Source of the DNA: Sphingomonas_D zeicaulis
GTDB taxonomy: Bacteria > Pseudomonadota > Alphaproteobacteria > Sphingomonadales > Sphingomonadaceae
DNA length: 64,000 nt
Assembly: GCF_050433225.1 (NCBI RefSeq)
Contig: NZ_JBNPXQ010000006.1
Coordinates: 248,001-312,000, forward strand
Reading direction: 5' to 3'
This document shows, one piece after another, positions 7,109-14,893 of the stretch. The number at the start of each line of letters is the position of its first letter. The stretch's first letter is position 1. A program made the translations under genes and the position numbers. Under the pieces are notes generated by a model. The model saw only the letters and a program-made list of their open reading frames with translations. It had not been told where the DNA came from and did no database searches.

Positions 7109-10079
7109 GCAGCCGCGCTCCTTCCGGATCGACGAAGATGGGCGAGCAGATCTCGGCCTCCAGATCGCCGTCGCGCACCGGATCGTGGATGATGATGCGT
7201 TCGCCATGGCGCTCGGGGCCGTGCGCAAGCAGGCCGAGGCCGATCCAGTGGCCGAGTGTCGGTGAATGGCAGACCGAGGTGACGAAGCCCTGATCGTCCG
7301 CGGCGGTGCGGCCGATGGCGCTGGTCGGCAGCAGATGCCCGCCGGCGCGCAGCCGCTTGCTGCGGTCCACGGGTTTCAGCCCCACCAATGTCGGCCGGTC
7401 GGGCGCAATCAGCCCCGGGCGCTGCGCCATGATGCGGCCGATATAGTCCTTCTTGGTCGACATCATCCGGCCGAGGCCAAGGTCGCCCGCGGTGGTCTGG
7501 CCGTTGAGCTCATTGCCCGCGACATGGCCCTTCTCGATGCGCATCACGCCCAGCGCCTCGGTGCCATAGGGGGTGAGGTCGAAGGCGCCGCCGACCGCGA
7601 ACAGATGGCGCAGCAGCGCATCGGCGTGGCGCGCGGGCACGCTGACCTCATAGGCGAGCTCGCCCGAGAAGGAGAGGCGGTAGATCCGCGCCGGCACGCC
7701 GTTCCAGCGGAATTTGGCAGCGCCCATATAGGGCAACGCCGCGTCGTCCAGCGGCAGATCGGGGAAGGTCGCTCGCAGCAGCGCGCGCGCGCGCGGACCG
7801 GCGACCGAATAGGTGCCCCAATTCTCGGTGACCGAGGTCGCCTGCACGTCCAGCTCCGGCCACAGCACCTGCCGCGCATGGTCGATATGCTGCATCACCC
7901 GCGCCGCATTGGCGGTGGTGGTGGTGACGAAGAAATGGTCGGGCGCGAAGCGGGTTGCGGTGCCGTCGTCGAAGACGATGCCGTCCTCGCGCAGCATCAC
8001 GCCATAGCGCGCGCGGCCCACCTTCAATGTCGACATCATGTTGATGTAGAGCCGGTCGAGCAGCACCGCCGCGTCCGGGCCCATCACGTCGATCTTGCCT
8101 AATGTCGAGACGTCGCAGATGCCGACGCCATTGCGCGTCGCGCTGACCTCGCGGTCGACACTCTGCAGCCAGTCGGTCTCGCCCGGCCGCGCATACCATT
8201 GCGCGCGCTTCCACATGCCGACGTCGACGAAGGTCGCGCCCTGGCCGGCGGCCCAGTCATGCGAGGGCGTGCGCCGCTCGGGACGGAAGTCGGTGCCGCG
8301 ATGATGGCCGGCGAGCACGCCGATCGCGACCGGCAGATAGGGCGGGCGCGAGGCGATGGTGCCGGCTTCGGCGATCGACTTGCCGGTGGCGGCGGCGAGC
8401 AGCGCATGCCCGTTCAACTGGCTCGTCTTGCCCTGGTCGGTCGCCATGCCGAGCGTCGTGTAGCGCTTGAGATGCTCGATCGAGACAAAACCTTCGCGCG
8501 CGGCGAGGCCGATGTCGCTGTCGGTCACGTCGTGCTGGAAGTCGACGAACGCCTTGGCGCGGCGGGTGGCGACATGCCAATAGGGCCGTGCGCCCGCCGG
8601 ATCGGCGCTGGTGGCGAGCGGCGGCAGTGCCGGCCGCGTGCGCCCGCAATCCTCGATTATGGCCGCCGCCGTCTCGGCGCCGCTGCGCAGCGCCTCGGGC
8701 AGCCCGAAAAGGCCCGCCGCCGCACCCGCCGTGCGCATCCCCGGTGGCGTCTTGTCGAGCAGGAAGCTGTCGATCTCGGGCGCCCAGACCGGCTTGGCGC
8801 CCATATTGGTGCCGATGCCGATCGTTGGGTTCCAACCGCCCGCCATGCCGAGGAAATCGGCCTTGATCCCGTGCCGGCGCCCCTCGGCGTCGCGGATCCT
8901 CGCGGCCTTCATCGTGCGGCCGGCGACATCCTCGACGACCGCGCCGGTGAACACCGGCACGCCGGCGCCGCGCACCGCATCGGGCATCGCGATCGGGCCG
9001 GGGCGGGCATCGACGATCGCAGCGAGTTCGAGGCCCGCGGCGATGAGGTCGGCGGCGGCGGTCCAGCCGCTGTCGCTGGTGGTGAAGATGATGCCGCGCT
9101 TGCCAGGGGCGGCGGCGAAGCGGTTGACATAAGTCGCCGCGGCAGAGGCCATCATCACGCCGGGTCGGTCATTGCCGCCGAAGATGATCGGCCGCTCGAT
9201 CGCGCCGCTGGCAAGGATCGCGCGCTTCGCGACGATCTTCCACAGCCGCTGCCGGGGCTGACCGGGCAGCGGTGCCGCGAGATGATCGGAAACGCGCTCG
9301 ACCGCGCCATACTCGCCGCCGTCGAACACGCCGAACACGGTGGTACGCGAAAGGATGCGAACATTGGACAGCGCGGCCAGTTCGAACGTCGCCTGTTCCG
9401 CCCAGCGCGCGCCGGGCAGGCCATCGACCTCATGGCGCTCGGCAAGCAGCCGGCCGCCGGTGCGCGCATCTTCATCCGCCAGAATCACGCGCAGCCCGGC
9501 GCGCCCTGCGGTCAGCGCCGCGGCGAGGCCGGCGGGGCCGCCGCCGATGACGAGCAGGTCGCAAAAGCCATGGTCGCGGTCATAATGATCGGGGTCGGGC
9601 AGGCCGGAGAGTGCGCCGAGTCCCGCCGCGCGGCGGATCAGCGGCTCGTAGAGCTTCTCCCAGAACGCCGCCGGCCACATGAAGGTCTTGTAGTAGAAGC
9701 CGGCGACGAACAGCGGTGCGACCAACTGGTTCACCGCCAGCAGGTCGAACGACAGGTTGGGCCAGCGGTTCTGGCTGCTCGCCTCTAGCCCGTCGAACAG
9801 GCTGATCGTGGTCGCGCGGCTGTTGGGCTCGGCATGGGCACCGCCGCGCAGGGTGACGAGCGCATTGGGTTCCTCGCTGCCGGCGGTCAGGATGCCGCGC
9901 GGCCGGTGATATTTGAACGAGCGGCCGACGAGGCGGACGCCGTTGGCGACCAGCGCGGAGGCGAGCGTGTCACCCTCGAACCCGGTCATCGCCTTGCCGT
10001 CGAAGCGGAAGGTGAGGGGGGCCGAGCGATCGACGAGGCCGCCGGTGTCGAGGCGATGGGAATTGCCGGCCACGCTCAT
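7101..10079 (-). CDS. mgdC: N-methylglutamate dehydrogenase large subunit (sarcosine oxidase alpha-like)
   Basis: A 992-residue heterotetrameric sarcosine-oxidase alpha homologue. An N-terminal ferredoxin-like fold (about 20-100, with GRSFKYHRPRGI but none of the cluster-binding cysteines) is followed by an FAD/NAD Rossmann domain (VIGGGPAGLAAALTAGRAG near 175), a middle region with the TTLGMATDQGKTSQ motif, and a C-terminal GcvT domain (about 620-980) that hands the methyl carbon to tetrahydrofolate. It oxidatively demethylates N-methylglutamate to glutamate and methylene-THF. Its start overlaps the mgdB stop (ATGA) and its end overlaps mgdD. Sarcosine oxidase is the main alternative. Confidence 0.9.
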   Translation of the reverse strand: MSVAGNSHRLDTGGLVDRSAPLTFRFDGKAMTGFEGDTLASALVANGVRLVGRSFKYHRPRGILTAGSEEPNALVTLRGGAHAEPNSRATTISLFDGLEASSQNRWPNLSFDLLAVNQLVAPLFVAGFYYKTFMWPAAFWEKLYEPLIRRAAGLGALSGLPDPDHYDRDHGFCDLLVIGGGPAGLAAALTAGRAGLRVILADEDARTGGRLLAERHEVDGLPGARWAEQATFELAALSNVRILSRTTVFGVFDGGEYGAVERVSDHLAAPLPGQPRQRLWKIVAKRAILASGAIERPIIFGGNDRPGVMMASAAATYVNRFAAAPGKRGIIFTTSDSGWTAAADLIAAGLELAAIVDARPGPIAMPDAVRGAGVPVFTGAVVEDVAGRTMKAARIRDAEGRRHGIKADFLGMAGGWNPTIGIGTNMGAKPVWAPEIDSFLLDKTPPGMRTAGAAAGLFGLPEALRSGAETAAAIIEDCGRTRPALPPLATSADPAGARPYWHVATRRAKAFVDFQHDVTDSDIGLAAREGFVSIEHLKRYTTLGMATDQGKTSQLNGHALLAAATGKSIAEAGTIASRPPYLPVAIGVLAGHHRGTDFRPERRTPSHDWAAGQGATFVDVGMWKRAQWYARPGETDWLQSVDREVSATRNGVGICDVSTLGKIDVMGPDAAVLLDRLYINMMSTLKVGRARYGVMLREDGIVFDDGTATRFAPDHFFVTTTTANAARVMQHIDHARQVLWPELDVQATSVTENWGTYSVAGPRARALLRATFPDLPLDDAALPYMGAAKFRWNGVPARIYRLSFSGELAYEVSVPARHADALLRHLFAVGGAFDLTPYGTEALGVMRIEKGHVAGNELNGQTTAGDLGLGRMMSTKKDYIGRIMAQRPGLIAPDRPTLVGLKPVDRSKRLRAGGHLLPTSAIGRTAADDQGFVTSVCHSPTLGHWIGLGLLAHGPERHGERIIIHDPVRDGDLEAEICSPIFVDPEGARLHG

Positions 10080-10327
10080 GCGCCGCGACCCGCGGCGAAG
10101 CGGCTGCCCGCGATCGCATGGGTGCGCGTGTCGCGTTCCACCTCGATCCAGGTGCGGCAGCCCTGCGCGTGATACCAGAGTTCGCGCATCGGCCCGGCCG
10201 TGTTCTGGCGGATATAGACATAGTCGTAGAAGCCGTCCTCGCCGGCGGGCCGGCTCGGGGCGGCGTCGCCGCGATAGACGAACTCGATCGAGTCACGCTC
10301 GCCGCAATAGGGGCAGGGGATCCGCAT
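10076..10327 (-). CDS. mgdB: N-methylglutamate dehydrogenase delta subunit (sarcosine oxidase delta-like)
   Basis: A small 83-residue zinc-binding subunit. Cys5 and Cys8 (CPYCG) and His53 with Cys57 (HAQGC) form the zinc site typical of sarcosine oxidase delta, and the YVYIRQNTAGPMRELWYH stretch is diagnostic. The ATG at 10327 lies 11 bases after mgdA. The frame is open much farther upstream, but that extension is antisense-like shadow of mgdA. It shares four bases with mgdC. Confidence 0.9.
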   Translation of the reverse strand: MRIPCPYCGERDSIEFVYRGDAAPSRPAGEDGFYDYVYIRQNTAGPMRELWYHAQGCRTWIEVERDTRTHAIAGSRFAAGRGA

Positions 10328-10338
10328 CTGCCGTCGCC

Positions 10339-11592
10339 TCAGTGAAGATTGGGTTGGGCGCCCTGGCCCTTTTCGTCGATCATGTGACCGGTCCGGAACC
10401 GGTCGTACCGGTAGGCGATGGCGGTCTCGTGCGGCGTGTCGGTGGCCAGAAGATGCGCGAAGCACCAGCCCGAGGCGGGGGTCGCCTTGAAGCCACCATA
10501 GCACCAGCCGGCATTGAGATAGAGGCCGGGGATCGGCGTGTGGTCGATGATCGGCGATCCGTCCATCGACATGTCCATGATGCCGCCCCAGCTTCTCAGC
10601 AGGCGGGCGCGGCCGATCATCGGCATCACTGCCATGCCGCCTTCGCAGACATCCTCGATCACCGGCAGGTTCCCGCGCTGGGCATAGCTGTTGTAGCCGT
10701 CGATATCGCCGCCGAACACCAGCCCGCCCTTGTCGGACTGGCTGATGTAAAAATGGCCCGCGCCGAAGGTGATGACGCCGGGGATGACCGGCTTCAGCCC
10801 TTCGGACACGAACGCCTGCAGCACATGGCTTTCGAGCGGAAGCTGCAAACCCGCCATCGCCGCGACGGTGGAACTGTGCCCCGCCACCGCCATGCCGACC
10901 TTGCCCGCGCGAATGCTGCCGCGCGTGGTTTCGACGCCCGTGACCGCGCCGGACGCGTCGCGCAGGAAGCCGGTGACCGCGCAATTCTGGATGATGTCGA
11001 CGCCGCGATCGGATGCGCTGCGCGCATAGCCCCAGTTGACCGCATCGTGTCGCGCGGTGCCGCCACGGCGCTGCAGCAGCCCGCCCATGATCGGGAAGCG
11101 GCCCTGATCGAAATCGAGGAAGGGTGCCATCTTCCGCACCGCGTCGCGATCGAGCAGTTCGGAATCCGCCCCGTGCAGCCGCATGCCGTTGCCGCGCCGC
11201 GCGTAGGCATCACGCTGGGCATCCGAATGATAGAGGTTGAGCACGCCGCGCTGGCTGACCATCGCGTTATAGTTCAGATCCTGCTCCAGCCCTTCCCACA
11301 GCTTCATCGACCATTCGTAGAACGGCTCGTTGCCGGGCAGCAGATAGTTGGAACGGATGATGGTGGTGTTGCGCCCGGCATTGCCGCCGCCGATCCAGCC
11401 CTTCTCGACCACCGCGACGCGGGTGATGCCATGCACCTTGGCGAGATAGTGGGCGGTCGCAAGACCATGACCGCCGCCGCCAATGATGACGATGTCATAG
11501 CCGTCGCGCGGCTCCGCGTCGCGCCACGTGGGGCGCCATCCGCGATGCCCGCCAAGGGCATTTGCCAGCAGACTGAAGACGGAGTAGCGCAT
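10339..11592 (-). CDS. mgdA: N-methylglutamate dehydrogenase beta subunit (sarcosine oxidase beta-like)
   Basis: A 417-residue FAD-dependent amine oxidoreductase. It has a dinucleotide-binding IIGGGGHGLATAHYL motif near 36-50, the NAGRNTTIIRSNYL segment, and RHDAVNWGYAR with His182 in the place where heterotetrameric sarcosine oxidases attach FMN covalently. The C-terminal GWCYGGFKATPASGW is the substrate/FAD loop. It is the first gene of the mgdABCD-purU-folD-folB operon and is transcribed away from the GlxA-type regulator, whose spacer carries a candidate operator. Confidence 0.92.
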   Translation of the reverse strand: MRYSVFSLLANALGGHRGWRPTWRDAEPRDGYDIVIIGGGGHGLATAHYLAKVHGITRVAVVEKGWIGGGNAGRNTTIIRSNYLLPGNEPFYEWSMKLWEGLEQDLNYNAMVSQRGVLNLYHSDAQRDAYARRGNGMRLHGADSELLDRDAVRKMAPFLDFDQGRFPIMGGLLQRRGGTARHDAVNWGYARSASDRGVDIIQNCAVTGFLRDASGAVTGVETTRGSIRAGKVGMAVAGHSSTVAAMAGLQLPLESHVLQAFVSEGLKPVIPGVITFGAGHFYISQSDKGGLVFGGDIDGYNSYAQRGNLPVIEDVCEGGMAVMPMIGRARLLRSWGGIMDMSMDGSPIIDHTPIPGLYLNAGWCYGGFKATPASGWCFAHLLATDTPHETAIAYRYDRFRTGHMIDEKGQGAQPNLH

Positions 11593-11619
11593 GACGGCTT
11601 ATCAAATCCAGGAAAATTA

Positions 11620-11636
11620 TTTGCCCTGAAGGAAAA
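11620..11636. promoter_or_regulatory. candidate operator between mgdA and the GlxA-type regulator
   Basis: TTTGCCCTGAAGGAAAA is a degenerate copy of the palindrome seen in the dmm and tmm/mgsA spacers, and an extra half-site (CAGGAAAATT, 11609-11618) lies just beside it. Both sit in the 89-base spacer between the two divergent genes. It is weaker than the other copies. Confidence 0.35.
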
Positions 11637-11681
11637 TTAGCGGGTTCCGGAGAGCGCCGCTTGTCCCTACAGGACGATTTC

Positions 11682-12698
11682 ATGACTCCAAGCGACAGGA
11701 CGGCTGCCAATCCCGCCCCGAGGATGCTCGGGTTGCTGCTGGTCGAGGGATTCGCGCTGCTCTCCTACGCTTCGGTGGTCGAGCCCTTTCGGGCTGCCAA
11801 CGAGCTGGCGCGTGCCGACCTTTATCGCTGGACGCATATTTCGGTCGACGGACGGCCGGTCTCCGCCTCCAACGGTGCGATGGTCGTCGCCGATGCGAAG
11901 GTGGGGGCGGCGACCGCGTGCGACATGCTGCTGGTGTTCGCGGGCGGCGATCCCAGCCTGTTCCGTGACACGCCGACCTTCGGCTGGCTGCGTCGGCTGG
12001 CATCTCGCGGCGTTTCGATCGCGGGGGTGTCGGGCGGGCCCTATCTGCTCGCGCGCGCAGGGCTGCTGGACGGCTATCGCGCTACGATCCACTGGGAACA
12101 TGCGGCGGCGTTTCGAGAGGCCTTTCCCGACGTGGCGCTCGATACGGGCCTCTATGTCGTCGACCGCAAGCGGATGACCTGCGCGGGCGGCACCGCCGGG
12201 TTCGACCTCGCGCTCGACCTGATTGAGCGCGATCATGGCGCGGCGCTGGCGATGCGGGTCGGCGAATGGTTCATCCGCACCGAGACGCGCGGCCCCGAAC
12301 GGCCGCAGCGATCGAGCCTCGCCGACCGCTTCGGCGTCAAGGATGGGCGCGTGCTGCGCGCGCTGGCGACGATGGAGTCGTCGCTGGAGGAGCCCGTCGA
12401 GCGCGAGGCGCTGGCCGGGCTCGCCGGGGTTTCGCTGCGCCATCTGGAGCGGCTGTTCGCCCAGACATTGGGCGCGACCGTGCAGGACGTCTATCGCCGC
12501 ATTCGCCTTGAACGCGCGCAGCATTTGTTGCGCGCGACCGCACTGTCGGTGACTGAGGTCGGCGCGATCTGCGGCTTTGCCAGCAGCAGCCATTTCTCGC
12601 GCGCGTTCAAGACGCAGTTCGGCATGGCGCCGCAACAGGTGCGCCGCGCGCCAAGCAACATAAAGACTTTCGACGGCCATGGCGCCGTGATGATATAG
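11682..12698 (+). CDS. GlxA family transcriptional regulator (DJ-1/PfpI-like sensor, AraC DNA-binding domain)
   Basis: A 338-residue regulator with an N-terminal class-I amidotransferase-like (DJ-1/PfpI) sensor domain (GLLLVEGFALLSYASVVEPF near 19; AGVSGGPYLLARAGLLDGY near 112) and a C-terminal AraC helix-turn-helix pair (LAGVSLRHLERLF and ICGFASSSHFSRAFK). Relatives control catabolism of glycine betaine, carnitine and other quaternary or methylated amines, so control of the neighbouring methylamine genes is likely. ATG at 11682 follows AGGAC; a TTG seven codons upstream is an alternative start. It is divergent from mgdA. Confidence 0.88.
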   Translation: MTPSDRTAANPAPRMLGLLLVEGFALLSYASVVEPFRAANELARADLYRWTHISVDGRPVSASNGAMVVADAKVGAATACDMLLVFAGGDPSLFRDTPTFGWLRRLASRGVSIAGVSGGPYLLARAGLLDGYRATIHWEHAAAFREAFPDVALDTGLYVVDRKRMTCAGGTAGFDLALDLIERDHGAALAMRVGEWFIRTETRGPERPQRSSLADRFGVKDGRVLRALATMESSLEEPVEREALAGLAGVSLRHLERLFAQTLGATVQDVYRRIRLERAQHLLRATALSVTEVGAICGFASSSHFSRAFKTQFGMAPQQVRRAPSNIKTFDGHGAVMI

Positions 12699-12780
12699 GG
12701 AAGCATTTCGGGTCGAGGGGAGCACAGACTCTACCAGCCACGGAAGAGTAGAAGCAGGATGGAAACAAGGAGCTGTCGAT

Positions 12781-13440
12781 TTGGCGAGATCTTTGCGGGC
12801 AAAAGCCGAGGAGCCGCCGGAGGCGGAGGAATATAAGACCGGTTCGAACGCGCCATCGGTCGATCAACGCCAGTTGGAAAAGGAATTAGGCGCGCAGATC
12901 CGCCTGATGCGGCGCAAGCAGGATCTGTCGGTCTCCGATCTGGCCAATGCCGCGGGCATCTCGCTCGGCATGATGTCCAAGATCGAGAATGGTGGCATCT
13001 CGGCGTCGCTGACGACGATCCAGTCGATCGCGCGGGCCCTGTCAGTGCCGATCTCAAGCCTGTTCACCTCGGTCGAGGAACGGCAGGATTGCTCCTATGT
13101 GCCGGCGGGGCAGGGCGTCAGCATCGAGCGGCGCGGCACCAAGTCAGGCCATAATTACCAGCTTCTCGGCCATCTGCTGCGCGGCGAGGTGATCGTCGAG
13201 CCCTATCTGATCACCTTGCACGAAGGCGCGCAGCCCCACACCAGCTTCGCGCACCAGGGCACTGAGCTGATCTACATGTTGGAAGGCGAACTCAGCTATC
13301 GCCACGGCGGCGAGACCTATCATCTGCGGCCCGGCGATACCCTGATGTTCGACTCCGGCGCGCAGCACGGCCCGGAAGAACTGATCACCAATCCGATGCG
13401 ATACCTGTCGATCATCATCTACCCGCGCGCGGCGGGCTGA
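12781..13440 (+). CDS. XRE family regulator with C-terminal cupin domain
   Basis: A 219-residue regulator with a helix-turn-helix of the XRE/lambda-Cro type at about 35-95 (LGAQIRLMRRKQDLSVSDLA, then GISLGMMSKIENG) and a cupin_2 effector domain at about 135-215 (HTSFAHQGTELIYMLEGEL, LRPGDTLMFDSGAQHGP). The start is TTG at 12781, supported by AAGGAG ten bases upstream. Proteins with this layout sense small metabolites such as polyamines or amines. Its position between mgdA/GlxA and amtB makes it a second candidate for binding the repeated palindrome. It is followed at once by a strong hairpin. Confidence 0.88.
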   Translation: MARSLRAKAEEPPEAEEYKTGSNAPSVDQRQLEKELGAQIRLMRRKQDLSVSDLANAAGISLGMMSKIENGGISASLTTIQSIARALSVPISSLFTSVEERQDCSYVPAGQGVSIERRGTKSGHNYQLLGHLLRGEVIVEPYLITLHEGAQPHTSFAHQGTELIYMLEGELSYRHGGETYHLRPGDTLMFDSGAQHGPEELITNPMRYLSIIIYPRAAG

Positions 13441-13446
13441 GCTGTC

Positions 13447-13479
13447 ATTTCCTCCCCGAGCAAAGCTCGGGGAGGAAAT
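13447..13479. terminator. strong hairpin, bidirectional terminator
   Basis: A perfect 15-bp stem (13447-13461 with 13465-13479) closes an AAA loop, with T-rich and A-rich flanks. It fills the 43-base gap between the stop of the XRE-cupin gene and the stop of amtB, which converge here. It is the clearest terminator in the window. Confidence 0.88.
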
Positions 13480-13483
13480 ATTC

Positions 13484-14824
13484 TCAACTCATCCGGTAGC
13501 CCGTCTCGCCATGAGCGGTGACGTCGAGCCCCATCTGCTCCTCATCCTCGCTCACGCGCAGCCCGACGATCATGTCGGCGATCTTCAGCGCGATGAAGGT
13601 GGTGATGGCGGAGACCGAGATGCTGAACGCCATGATGCCGATCTGCACGCCCATCTGCTCCACGAAGCCGCGGTCCTGCAGATAGCCGACGCCGCCGAGC
13701 GCGGGCGTCGCGAACACCGTCGTCAGCAGCCCGCCGACGAACGCGCCGACGCCGTGGACGCCGAACACGTCGAACGAGTCGTCATAGCCGAAGCGATGCT
13801 TGAGGCTTTCGACTGCCCACACGCACACCGGCGAGACCAGCAGGCCGACGCCGATCGCGCCCATCGGGCTGACGAAGCCGCACGCCGGGGTGATCGCGAC
13901 CAGCCCGGCAATCGCACCGGAAACGACACCCAGCGTGCTCGGCCGGCGGCGATGCACCCATTCGGTGAGCATCCATGACAGCGCGCCCGCCGCGCCGCCG
14001 AGCAATGTGTTGACCATGATCAGCATCGCGAAGCCGTTGGCGACCAGCGCGCAGCCGCCGCAGAAGGCGAGCCAGCCCACCCACAGCATCGATCCACCGG
14101 TGAAGGTCATCGTCATGTTGTGCGGCGCCATCGCCGGTGTGCCGAGGCCGTGGCGAGGGCCGACCATATAGGCGGCGACGAGGGCGGCGATGCCGGCGTT
14201 GAGGTGGACGACATTGCCGCCCGCGAAATCCTGCGCGCCGATGTCGAACACCCAGCCGCCGCCCCATGCCATGTGCGCCATCGGCACATAGTTGATCAGG
14301 AACCACACGGCCATGAAGATCATCACCGCCGAGAAGCGGATGCGCTCCGCAAAGGCGCCGACGATGATCGGTGGGGTGATCGCCGCGAACAGCATCATGA
14401 ACAGGAAATAGAGATATTCGGGCAGCGTGCCGACCAGGCTGTCCTGCGTCACGCCGTTGAGGAAGGCCTTGCCGAGCCCGCCGATCACCGCCCCGTAGGC
14501 CGGGTTCTCGGCGAAGGCGAGCGAGTACCCGACCAGCGTCCACAGCACGCAGATCAGCGCCGCGCTGGCGAACACCTGCGTCAGGATCGACAGCACATTC
14601 TTGGTGCGGCCCATGCCCGCGTAGAACAGCGCGAGGCCGGGCAGCATCATCAGCATCACGAACAGCGAACAGGCCGCGACGAAGGCGGTATCGCCACCGC
14701 TCAGCGCCGGCTCGGGCGCTTGCGCCGCTGCCGCGCCCGGCAGCAGCGCGACCAATGCTGTTACGGCCGCCAGCCCCATCCGGCGGCCACGCTCAAAAGC
14801 AACTCCACTCAACCCGCTCGTCAT
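13484..14824 (-). CDS. amtB: ammonium (methylammonium) transporter
   Basis: A 446-residue Amt family channel with about eleven membrane helices after a cleavable leader (ends AAAAQA). Family landmarks include FYAGMGRTKNVLS near 65, PEYLYFLFMMLFAAITPPIIVGAFAERIRF split over two helices, DFAGGNVVHLNAG, and the CGFVSPMGAIG and VFGVHGVGAFVGGLLT helices with the paired pore histidines. The ATG at 14824 is preceded by GGGGG; in-frame ATGs at 14857 and 14866 would add 11-14 residues. It lies 69 bases after tdm, so tmm-tdm-amtB may be one operon. No glnK accompanies it. Confidence 0.9.
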   Translation of the reverse strand: MTSGLSGVAFERGRRMGLAAVTALVALLPGAAAAQAPEPALSGGDTAFVAACSLFVMLMMLPGLALFYAGMGRTKNVLSILTQVFASAALICVLWTLVGYSLAFAENPAYGAVIGGLGKAFLNGVTQDSLVGTLPEYLYFLFMMLFAAITPPIIVGAFAERIRFSAVMIFMAVWFLINYVPMAHMAWGGGWVFDIGAQDFAGGNVVHLNAGIAALVAAYMVGPRHGLGTPAMAPHNMTMTFTGGSMLWVGWLAFCGGCALVANGFAMLIMVNTLLGGAAGALSWMLTEWVHRRRPSTLGVVSGAIAGLVAITPACGFVSPMGAIGVGLLVSPVCVWAVESLKHRFGYDDSFDVFGVHGVGAFVGGLLTTVFATPALGGVGYLQDRGFVEQMGVQIGIMAFSISVSAITTFIALKIADMIVGLRVSEDEEQMGLDVTAHGETGYRMS

Positions 14825-14893
14825 GTGTCGCACCCCCGATTCTTGTCGTTGCGACATCCTCTCCATTGTCGACCCGGTGGCGCGTGTCGGCGA

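Noticed and set aside
8199..9788. A 529-codon open frame on the plus strand
   Set aside because: It is antisense to mgdC; composition is Arg/Gly/His rich and no family matches. High-GC DNA opens such frames opposite real genes.
9913..11640. A 575-codon plus-strand open frame
   Set aside because: Antisense to mgdA, mgdB and the start of mgdC, which have strong family matches.
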